This document shows positions 57,440-64,000 of a stretch of DNA of 64,000 nt, one piece after another (positions within the stretch are counted from its first letter, which is position 1; each line of letters opens with the position of its first letter). Origin of the DNA: Methylotenera sp. (lineage in GTDB: Bacteria; Pseudomonadota; Gammaproteobacteria; Burkholderiales; Methylophilaceae); contig NZ_JAQSDZ010000006.1 in NCBI RefSeq assembly GCF_029946165.1, positions 124,001 through 188,000 of the forward strand. The letters are read 5' to 3'. The notes below the pieces were generated by a model. The model did not search any database. It saw only the letters and a list, made by a program, of their open reading frames with translations, and was not told the origin of the DNA. Both the position numbers and the translations under genes were made by a program.

Positions 57440-58774
57440 TTATTTAATGACAAACTCTTTCGGTAAAAATACCCAAATCTTTCCAGTTTGCTTCATCGCA
57501 CCCGCCTTAGCACCAGCTTCATTGCCATCACCCCAGTAAAAGTCAGCGCGCACGCCGCCTTTAATCGCACCGCCTGTATCTTGTGCCATCATCAAACGCT
57601 TAAGTGGCTTGGCGCTATTGGGCTCAGTGGTAGATAAAAATACGGGGGCACCTAAGGGCACATATTTTGGATCTATTGCCACAACGCGTTCGCCCAGAAT
57701 AGGCACACCAAGCGCACCCAGTGGGCCCGGTAAACCTGCGGGTAGCTCTCTAAAGAACACGTAACTGGGGTTGCTATTCAATAATTCGCGAAGCTTGCTT
57801 GGATTGTTGCGCGCCCAATTTTTTATGCCATTCATGGAGGCGTTAGCCATCGTCAGCTCACCGCGTTCTACGAGCAAGCGTCCGATAGAGTTATAGGTAA
57901 GTCCGTTTTGGTCTGCATAGCCAACATGTACTTGCTCACCACTTTCCAACTTCACTAGCCCTGAGCCTTGTACCTGTAAAAAGAAAACATCGATGATGTC
58001 GTCTATGTACATAAACTCACGCCCTTTTAAAGGCGCAGCTTCTGACTCAATATCCGCACGATTGTAATAAGGCACTAATTTATTACCCACCAATCGCCCA
58101 CGTACGCGCTTGTATTTAAGCTCTGGAAATAAACTATCTAACTCTACTGAAATCAAATCAGTCGGTGCTTGATACAAAGGGTTGGAGTATTTGGCCGATT
58201 TGAAACGGCTACCTTTGAGTATTGGCTCGTAATATCCTGTAATTAATCCGCTATCAGTACCATCAATATTGGTCGTTTTATACACGGAGAAGTTTTGTTT
58301 GAAATACGCAAGAATGGCCTCTGAACTCGGCTTATTGGCTGTTTGATTATTGAGTTGTATAGCGGCATTGCAGACTTTTTGCCACATAGGTTTATTAATG
58401 AGGGTGCTGCAACTTTGCATCCAAGCTGGCCAAGATAAACTCAAATCAGATAAATTTTGTTTTGTTTGACCCAAACCATCAACGTCTTCCCATAACGCAG
58501 GTTTTAATAAACCGTAGTCGGAGATTTTAATATCAGCAGTTTTAATATCGGTTGATTTTGCCTCTACAGGCTTGGGTTCTATAATCTGCTTATCTGGCTC
58601 AGTAATTTGCACAGAGCTAGAATCAGAGGACTTCACAGGATTTTTATTGGGGCCACATTCGCATTTAGCGATAGGCTTAGTGGGCGGAGTTGCTTTTAAA
58701 GTTTTACTAGCGCAGGCAGTCAGCCCACAGCAAATAGATGCGATAAAAATAAGGGTTGTAATTCTTTTTATCAA
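57440..58774 (-). CDS. mltA: Membrane-bound lytic murein transglycosylase A
   Basis: MltA cleaves peptidoglycan glycan strands to 1,6-anhydro-muropeptides from the outer membrane. A lipoprotein signal ends in lipobox LTAC at about residue 21. A Pro/Lys-rich linker precedes the MltA domain with GLITGYYEPILKGS (about residue 178) and VFFLQVQGSGLVKLESG. The 3D domain carries MMAQDTGGAIKGGVRADFYWG (broken at residues about 402-422), with the catalytic Asp. Length 444 residues. Confidence 0.95.
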   Translation of the reverse strand: MIKRITTLIFIASICCGLTACASKTLKATPPTKPIAKCECGPNKNPVKSSDSSSVQITEPDKQIIEPKPVEAKSTDIKTADIKISDYGLLKPALWEDVDGLGQTKQNLSDLSLSWPAWMQSCSTLINKPMWQKVCNAAIQLNNQTANKPSSEAILAYFKQNFSVYKTTNIDGTDSGLITGYYEPILKGSRFKSAKYSNPLYQAPTDLISVELDSLFPELKYKRVRGRLVGNKLVPYYNRADIESEAAPLKGREFMYIDDIIDVFFLQVQGSGLVKLESGEQVHVGYADQNGLTYNSIGRLLVERGELTMANASMNGIKNWARNNPSKLRELLNSNPSYVFFRELPAGLPGPLGALGVPILGERVVAIDPKYVPLGAPVFLSTTEPNSAKPLKRLMMAQDTGGAIKGGVRADFYWGDGNEAGAKAGAMKQTGKIWVFLPKEFVIK

Positions 58775-58814
58775 TTGATTATTATCGCTTTAGAGGCTAA
58801 ACGGGAATTCAACA

Positions 58815-59198
58815 CTAATGTAAAACTCTAGGCATATTAAGTTTAAACGGATTAATCACAACATCAAATTGAGTACCGTCATCCGCGACCATTTGGTAAG
58901 TACCATGCATTTCACCCATAGGCGTACCTAATACGGTACCACTGGTATATTCAAAATGCGCCTTAGGATTTAATAAAGGCTGTGCGCCAACCACACCTAA
59001 GCCTTTGACTTCTTGCTGTTCACCATTCGCTTCTTTAATCACCCAATGACGGCTAATTAATTGCGCAGCAACATTACCTGTATTCACAATTTTAACGTGG
59101 TAGGCAAAAGCGTAACGGTTCCGTGCAATATCTGATTGATCTTCAAGAAACTCCGTTTCAACCGTCACGGTGCATTCATAATGCTTATCCGTGGTCAT
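58815..59198 (-). CDS. apaG: ApaG / Co2+-Mg2+ efflux-associated protein
   Basis: A 127-residue protein with the immunoglobulin-like ApaG fold: [26 protein letters not shown] and [28 protein letters not shown] split over residues about 28-110. The biological role is uncertain; the E. coli gene lies with ksgA and apaH and was linked to cobalt resistance. Its ATG overlaps the thiG stop, so the two are co-translated. Confidence 0.95.
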   Translation of the reverse strand: MTTDKHYECTVTVETEFLEDQSDIARNRYAFAYHVKIVNTGNVAAQLISRHWVIKEANGEQQEVKGLGVVGAQPLLNPKAHFEYTSGTVLGTPMGEMHGTYQMVADDGTQFDVVINPFKLNMPRVLH

Positions 59199-59980
59199 TT
59201 TGTCATCAAGCCTTCAGAAGGTGAGCTTGGGCTGGCGGAGTATAACTTTTTAGGCATACGACCAGCTAAATAAGCTTCACGTCCAGCTTTCACAGCTTTG
59301 TTCATGGCTGAGGCCATTAAAACAGGGTCGCGCGCTGCGGCAATCGCGGTATTCATCAATACACCTTGGCAACCCAACTCCATAGCAATCGCTGCATCAG
59401 AAGCCGTTCCTACGCCAGCATCCACTAGTACTGGAATTTGCGCATTGGCAATAATAATTTGTAGATTCCATGGGTTTAAGATGCCCATGCCAGAACCAAT
59501 CAAAGACGCCAATGGCATCACCGCGCAACAGCCAATTTCCTCTAACTGTTTGGCAATGATCGGGTCATCAGAACAATACACCATCACGTCAAAACCATCT
59601 TTTACCAATGTTTTTGCCGCAGAAAGTGTTTCTATCATATTTGGGTAAAGCGTATTAGGGTCGCCTAACACTTCTAACTTAACCAGTTTGTGGCCATCTA
59701 ACAACTCTCTAGCAAGGCGCAATGTACGCACTGCGTCATCGGCGGAATAACAACCTGCAGTATTTGGCAGATATGTAAATTCTTCTGGCGGTAAGAAATC
59801 TAGCAAAGAAGGCTCGCCAGCATTTTGGCCAATGTTAGTACGGCGTATTGCTACCGTGATAATTTCTGCACCACTGGCGTCAATCGCCGCACGAGTCTGC
59901 GCAAAATCCGCATATTTACCTGTGCCCACTAACAAACGTGATTGATAGCTTTTACCTGCAATTTTTAATAAATCTAACAA
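59195..59980 (-). CDS. thiG: Thiazole synthase
   Basis: ThiG builds the thiazole phosphate of thiamin from DXP, dehydroglycine and ThiS thiocarboxylate. The Schiff-base Lys is in [17 protein letters not shown] at about residue 96. Other landmarks are [16 protein letters not shown] near the N terminus and [21 protein letters not shown] at about 183-203. Length 261 residues. It lies 78 bases after thiS on the same strand. Confidence 0.97.
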   Translation of the reverse strand: MLDLLKIAGKSYQSRLLVGTGKYADFAQTRAAIDASGAEIITVAIRRTNIGQNAGEPSLLDFLPPEEFTYLPNTAGCYSADDAVRTLRLARELLDGHKLVKLEVLGDPNTLYPNMIETLSAAKTLVKDGFDVMVYCSDDPIIAKQLEEIGCCAVMPLASLIGSGMGILNPWNLQIIIANAQIPVLVDAGVGTASDAAIAMELGCQGVLMNTAIAAARDPVLMASAMNKAVKAGREAYLAGRMPKKLYSASPSSPSEGLMTK

Positions 59981-60058
59981 TTTTTGTATCCTTTTAACAT
60001 GGTGGTGAGTGGTTAGCGTAGCTATCTGGTGTGGCTTGTCAGAATATTTCTGTCAGCA

Positions 60059-60274
60059 CTAGCCGCCACCTACTGCGCCCACTATTTCCAACTTATCACC
60101 CTCGGCCAAATCGGTATCTGCAAACTGGCTGCGTGGAACAATTTCACCGTTTCGTTCAATGGCAAGTCGTTTGCCTTCTAAATTAAGATGAGCGACCAAT
60201 TGCGCTACTGTGAAGTTTTGCGCATCAAAACTGCGTGGTTTACCATTAATAATGAGTTGCATAGTGACAGACAT
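60059..60274 (-). CDS. thiS: Sulfur carrier protein ThiS
   Basis: A 71-residue ubiquitin-like protein ending in GAVGGG, whose C-terminal Gly is adenylated and thiocarboxylated to donate sulfur to ThiG. Family marks are LVAHLNLEGKRLAIERNGEIVPRS split over residues about 27-50 and DKLEIVGAVGGG at the end. No TPP-riboswitch pattern was found upstream. Confidence 0.95.
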   Translation of the reverse strand: MSVTMQLIINGKPRSFDAQNFTVAQLVAHLNLEGKRLAIERNGEIVPRSQFADTDLAEGDKLEIVGAVGGG

Positions 60275-60377
60275 CGCGTGAACTTTAGCAAGAAGTAATT
60301 ATTTATGCTGTGCAAAATAATTACAATATAAAACATCATTTTACGAAATTAATAGCCTGTATAGCAAACCTTATCTC

Positions 60378-60407
60378 GACTAATTTCATAGTACTTTGAA
60401 ATTAGTC
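60378..60407. repeat. Inverted repeat in the thiS-hydrolase gap
   Basis: Arms GACTAATTTCA (60378-60388) and TGAAATTAGTC (60397-60407) with an 8-base spacer; CCTTAT and ATAAGG lie outside as a weaker outer pair. It is in the 286-base gap between divergent thiS and the hydrolase gene and could be a regulator site or hairpin. Apart from it I see nothing definite in the gap. Confidence 0.6.
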
Positions 60408-60560
60408 CAGAATTAAAAATATAAGGCTATGTATTATGAAATGATTAATTTGTAAGCCTCTCAAATTACAATGTTATTCAGCACCATCCTTACCTTAATG
60501 AATTTCATCGTTGTACAATAGCAAAATTATTTTTTTACACCATCATTTAGAAGGTAAGCA

Positions 60561-61310
60561 ATGAAAGTTCAAAGCCAAATCGCAGACATTAATACCCCAA
60601 CAGGCGTGATGCGCACTTATATACATCGCCCTGTAGGCGGCAAACCAAGCGCTGGCGACAAATTTCCTACCATTTTATTTTATTCAGAAATTTTTCAGCA
60701 AACTGGTCCGATTGAAAGCGCAGCTAAAATCATCGCTAGTCATGGTTATGTGGTGTTGGTTCCTGAAGTATTTCATGAGTTAAATCCTATTGGTACTGTG
60801 TTGGCGTATGACGATGCGGGTCGTGACAAAGGCAATGCAGACAAAGCTGCCAAAGACGTGCAAGGTTACGACACAGATAACCAAGCAATGATTGCCTACA
60901 TCAAACAACAAGATTGGTATGACGGCAACATTGGCGCAATGGGCTTTTGTATAGGTGGTCACTTAGCTTTCCGCGCTGCCCTACAACCAGAAATCAAAAG
61001 TACCGCTTGTTTCTATGCAACCGATTTACACTCAATGACCATCCCCAATAAACCAGGTCAGCATAGCATGGAGCGCCTGAGCGATATAACTGGAGAGTTG
61101 TTGATGATTTGGGGCAAGCAAGATAATCATATCCCAACCGCTGGGCGAACACAGGTCTACAATAAATTAACGGAAGCTAACCTCACATTTACTTGGCATG
61201 AATTCAATGCGCAACACGCCTTTATGCGTGATGGTGATGAACGCTACGACGCGCAAACTGCAATGCTATGCTATCAATTAGCGCTAAATCTATTCAGCAG
61301 AACAATGTAA
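60561..61310 (+). CDS. Dienelactone hydrolase family protein
   Basis: A 249-residue alpha/beta hydrolase. The nucleophile elbow IGAMGFCIGGHLAF carries Cys at about residue 130, the acid is likely Asp in WGKQDNHIP, and the His is in FNAQHAFMRDGDERYD. This is the dienelactone hydrolase pattern; the true substrate in this organism is unknown. AAGGTAAGC upstream gives the ribosome-binding site for the ATG at 60561. Confidence 0.88.
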   Translation: MKVQSQIADINTPTGVMRTYIHRPVGGKPSAGDKFPTILFYSEIFQQTGPIESAAKIIASHGYVVLVPEVFHELNPIGTVLAYDDAGRDKGNADKAAKDVQGYDTDNQAMIAYIKQQDWYDGNIGAMGFCIGGHLAFRAALQPEIKSTACFYATDLHSMTIPNKPGQHSMERLSDITGELLMIWGKQDNHIPTAGRTQVYNKLTEANLTFTWHEFNAQHAFMRDGDERYDAQTAMLCYQLALNLFSRTM

Positions 61311-61324
61311 TCGAAAAAAGTATT

Positions 61325-62221
61325 TTAATTTGTAAAAAGCGTTTGTTTAGCCGTATCGCGGATTGCCGCGACGGCTGGATGATCAAAACGCCGTTCAACT
61401 GAAATGGCGTAGTAATAATCTTGCACCTCTTCAGTTTTACCAAGTTCAACGACCCCATATTGCCGAGTAATTTCAGACGCGATGACTGATGGTGCCATAA
61501 AAATACCAATCCCCGCTTGACCGAAAGCCTTCATTAAAGCGCTATCGTCAAACTCTCCAACAATTTGCGGGCGTATACGCTCCGTATTAAACCAGCGCAT
61601 TAATCTGCCTCGCATTGCCGTATCTAGGCTAGGTACTAATAATGGCGCGTGATTTAAGCTAGCTGGAAAGCCTTTGCTATACTTAGCTGCGAGTGATGGC
61701 GTAGCAAAAAAGCTGATACCACATTCACCTAGTTTATGGTTATCAGCTTTTATATCTAATTGTTCTGGCATAGGTCTGTCAGACAAGACTAAATCTAATC
61801 GGTGTATGGCTAAATCACCGAGCAACTTATCTAACTTATCTTCTCTGCAAATGATTTTTATCGGCTCATTAAGTGCCATCGCAGGCGCGAGTAAGTTGTA
61901 AACAATTGATTTAGGCATCACATCAGCAATGCCCACACGAAAAGTAGCTATTTGCTTTACGGTTCCGCCAATTAGCGCTTGCTCCATCTCTGCGCCTATT
62001 TCAAATATCTCATCAGCATAAGATAATGCTAAACGGCCTGTTTCAGTCAGTTCCAAGCCACGGCCAACGCGCTTAAACAATGTCGCCTCCAAGGAAGTTT
62101 CTAGCAAACCTATTTGGCCGCTAAGGGTTTGCGGTGTTAAATCAAGTTGCTCACTAGCGCGGGCAATGCTGCCAGCACGCGCCACTTGCCAAAAATAATT
62201 CAGTTGTTTGTAGTTCAACAT
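61325..62221 (-). CDS. LysR-type regulator, NhaR-like
   Basis: A 298-residue LysR-type regulator with N-terminal helix-turn-helix (LNYFWQVARAGSIARASEQL, TPQTLSGQIGLLE). The NhaR-type opening MLNYKQLNYFW and GRGLELTETGRLALSYADEIFE fit NhaR rather than most LysR proteins. The effector domain follows from about residue 90. NhaR controls a Na+/H+ antiporter in E. coli; no nhaA is nearby, so its target here is unknown. It converges on the hydrolase gene and is divergent from the HPF-like gene. Confidence 0.83.
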   Translation of the reverse strand: MLNYKQLNYFWQVARAGSIARASEQLDLTPQTLSGQIGLLETSLEATLFKRVGRGLELTETGRLALSYADEIFEIGAEMEQALIGGTVKQIATFRVGIADVMPKSIVYNLLAPAMALNEPIKIICREDKLDKLLGDLAIHRLDLVLSDRPMPEQLDIKADNHKLGECGISFFATPSLAAKYSKGFPASLNHAPLLVPSLDTAMRGRLMRWFNTERIRPQIVGEFDDSALMKAFGQAGIGIFMAPSVIASEITRQYGVVELGKTEEVQDYYYAISVERRFDHPAVAAIRDTAKQTLFTN

Positions 62222-62333
62222 AATCAGCTAATCATCAGTTTTTTACGAATTGTTCATCAGTATAATCTTTATTTTTACGATGTGTTAAATCCCCTACTAT
62301 ATGCAAACGTTAATGCTAATTTAGGAGATTAAG

Positions 62334-62681
62334 ATGCAACTTGATATTCAAACAAATGGTTTTTCATTAACCGATGGGATTCGGGACTACGCCACACGTC
62401 GCATGCAGTTTGCGCTTGATAGAAATGATGGGCATGTTATGCATGCTCGCATTAGCTTAGCGGACATCAATGGGCCGCGTGGTGGGATCGATAAAAGATG
62501 TCAAATTAATTTGGTATTGGCTGGTCACAGTAACATTGTGATAGAAGATACCGAAGCTGATTTATATGTGGCGATAGACCGCGCGAGTGACCGCTGCTCA
62601 CGCACACTAAGCAGAAGACTGGAGAAGCTACGTGAGCATACTTACGACTCCGCTCCGATTCCATCAGCCACAGATGATTAA
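62334..62681 (+). CDS. HPF/RaiA-family ribosome-associated protein
   Basis: A 115-residue protein with the ribosome hibernation factor fold: MQLDIQTNGFSLTDGIRDYA at the N terminus, RCQINLVLAGHSNIVIEDTE in the middle and DLYVAIDRASDRCSRTLSRRLEKL at about residues 76-99. It is a short form without the dimerisation domain of long HPF. GGAGATTAAG stands before the ATG. It precedes htpX, which fits a stress-related neighbourhood. Confidence 0.86.
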   Translation: MQLDIQTNGFSLTDGIRDYATRRMQFALDRNDGHVMHARISLADINGPRGGIDKRCQINLVLAGHSNIVIEDTEADLYVAIDRASDRCSRTLSRRLEKLREHTYDSAPIPSATDD

Positions 62682-62760
62682 ACAAACTTAACTATTTACT
62701 TTAGCTTGAGCAAACTAAAGATGAGACTTACTGCTCAATTTTGATGTTTTGGAGTTCGCA

Positions 62761-63639
62761 ATGAAACGTATTATTTATTTCCTAGCCACCAACCTTGCCA
62801 TTATGTTAGTACTTTCAGTAACCATGCGCATTCTTGGGGTAGAACCATATCTCAATGCTAACGGTTTAGATTTAGGCAACTTATTGGCATTTGCCGCCAT
62901 TATGGGTTTTGGTGGTGCATTTATCTCGCTGGCTATGTCTAAGTGGTCTGCCAAGCGCATGTCTGGCGCGGTAGTGATTGAAGAAGCCCGCACGCCTACT
63001 GAAGTTTGGTTGATTAAAACGGTGCGCGCACAAGCCGATATGGTTGGGATTAAAATGCCAGAAGTAGCGGTATTTAACTCACCTGAAGTAAACGCTTTTG
63101 CAACTGGGATGACTAAAAATAGTTCTTTAGTCGCTGTATCAAGCGGCTTACTCAACAAAATGAGCAAAGATGAGGCTGAAGCGGTTCTTGCCCACGAAGT
63201 TTCGCACATTGCGAATGGCGACATGGTCACGCTCACTTTAATTCAAGGTGTGATCAACACCTTTGTAATGTTTTTGTCACGCGTCATTGGCTATGCAGTA
63301 GATAAAATCGTCTTTAAAACGGAAAAGGGTACCGGTCCTGCGTTCTTTGTCACAATGATCATTGCAGAACTATTACTGGGCATATTGGCATCGATTATTG
63401 TGATGTGGTTCTCACGTCAACGCGAGTTTCGTGCAGATGCAGGGGCGGCAAAACTATCGAGTGCTAAAAAAATGATTGCTGCTTTGGAACGTTTGCAAGC
63501 AGAACATGAGCCTAATGCTTTACCAAAACAAATGGCTGCTTTTGGCATTTCTGGTCAAGGTTCTAAAGGTTTCAAACGTTTATTTTCAAGCCATCCAGAC
63601 TTATCTGAGCGCATTGATGCATTGCGGAATATTGCGTAA
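62761..63639 (+). CDS. htpX: Membrane zinc protease HtpX
   Basis: HtpX degrades misfolded membrane proteins. The start is ATG 62761 ([15 protein letters not shown]) with GGAG just upstream; an ATG four codons earlier is less likely. Two N-terminal membrane segments precede the zinc motif [13 protein letters not shown] (HExxH, about residue 140). Two more membrane segments and the third ligand in [17 protein letters not shown] follow. Length 292 residues. Confidence 0.96.
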   Translation: MKRIIYFLATNLAIMLVLSVTMRILGVEPYLNANGLDLGNLLAFAAIMGFGGAFISLAMSKWSAKRMSGAVVIEEARTPTEVWLIKTVRAQADMVGIKMPEVAVFNSPEVNAFATGMTKNSSLVAVSSGLLNKMSKDEAEAVLAHEVSHIANGDMVTLTLIQGVINTFVMFLSRVIGYAVDKIVFKTEKGTGPAFFVTMIIAELLLGILASIIVMWFSRQREFRADAGAAKLSSAKKMIAALERLQAEHEPNALPKQMAAFGISGQGSKGFKRLFSSHPDLSERIDALRNIA

Positions 63640-63659
63640 AAGTAGAAGTGGTTTAATCA

Positions 63660-64000
63660 ATGCTTAACGCCAAAACAACGTTTAGTCGCCGTATAGTGCC
63701 ATGGCTCGCATTAGGCGGCCTAATCACGCTGGCCTCTATGGTCATTGCTCCGTTTCTGGCTCCTATCGCATGGGCAGGCGTTTTGGCGTATGCATCATGG
63801 CCATTGGCTGAGAAAATTCGACGCTGGTGCACTAATAAAGATACCTTTGCAGCACTTTTAGCCACAACATTATTAGGGCTTACACTATTTTTACCTTTAA
63901 TCTGGCTAATCTGGCTGGCGCAATTAGAACTTGGGCATTTATTACCTGCGCTTCAAACATTTTTAGCTAATCCACCGCCTGTACCTGAAACATTACGCCA
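63660..64000 (+). CDS. AI-2E/PerM family transporter, N-terminal part
   Basis: The frame is open from ATG 63660 to the window edge (113 codons) with no stop. It encodes a basic N terminus and three hydrophobic segments (WLALGGLITLASMVIAPFLA, IAWAGVLAYASWPLAEKIRR, ALLATTLLGLTLFLPLIWLI). The stretch APIAWAGVLAYASWPL is typical of the AI-2E/PerM exporter-like family. Substrate unknown. It follows htpX by 20 bases on the same strand. Confidence 0.8.
   Translation, partial: MLNAKTTFSRRIVPWLALGGLITLASMVIAPFLAPIAWAGVLAYASWPLAEKIRRWCTNKDTFAALLATTLLGLTLFLPLIWLIWLAQLELGHLLPALQTFLANPPPVPETLR

Noticed and set aside
60275-60400. Possible TPP riboswitch before thiS
   Set aside because: No CUGAGA or ACCUGA-like core was found on the minus-strand leader.

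Overview
The window looks like a chromosomal segment of a betaproteobacterium, most plausibly a methylotroph of the Methylophilaceae (Methylotenera-like). That placement is an inference. It rests on AT-rich coding sequence, the acidithiobacilli/betaproteobacterial type of GshA beside GshB, a stand-alone PQQ precursor gene (pqqA), a formyl-H4F hydrolase (PurU), and an E. coli-like mrdA-rodA-rlpA-dacA-ybeD-lipB-lipA order directly after mreBCD. Most of the sequence is housekeeping core. I see no phage, insertion sequence, CRISPR array, rRNA or tRNA gene.

Layout. 0-4.5 kb: the end of pyrE, a DUF4124 protein, and gatCAB on the minus strand. 4.6-14.8 kb: the rod-shape and peptidoglycan block mreB, mreC, mreD, PBP2, RodA, RlpA, DacA, then YbeD, LipB and LipA. 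Two perfect palindromes lie in the mreB-mreC gap. 14.9-19.2 kb: glutathione synthesis (gshA, gshB), then a flavin/redox-looking trio (ApbE, NusG domain II protein, Gx-type membrane protein). The middle gene of the trio has no ordinary start codon. 19.3-25.8 kb: a minus-strand type IV pilus minor-pilin operon, pilE-fimT-pilV-pilW-pilX-pilY1. 26-34.5 kb: lptM-lysA, purU, ispH, nudB, nadA, a HIT protein, a thioredoxin-like ferredoxin, a TonB-type protein and mpl. 34.5-40.2 kb: metH, yifB and a ubiK copy.

40.2-44.3 kb is a nitrogen-regulated region: an outer-membrane protein gene and glnK-amtB, each behind a sigma-54 promoter. It carries the scar of an old tandem duplication: two ubiK copies, a decayed yifB 5' end, a glnK 5' fragment and a breakpoint hairpin. 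44.3-57.1 kb is the least ordinary stretch. A Cys-free ArsR-type regulator is followed by an Aas-type acyltransferase/acyl-ACP synthetase, a YiiX-like permuted papain-fold protein, a Tat-exported amidohydrolase, a DUF2339/DUF3999 membrane pair, an LplT-like transporter, and an unrecognised periplasmic protein whose His/Cys order also suggests a permuted papain/LRAT-like fold. I read it as a candidate envelope lipid-remodelling locus. 57.2-64 kb: orphan pqqA, mltA, apaG, thiS-thiG, a dienelactone-hydrolase-like enzyme, an NhaR-like regulator, an HPF-like protein, htpX and the start of a PerM/AI-2E family transporter.

Coordinates and start choices come from reading codons and Shine-Dalgarno sites by eye. 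Family assignments rest on recognised motifs and synteny, with no database search.
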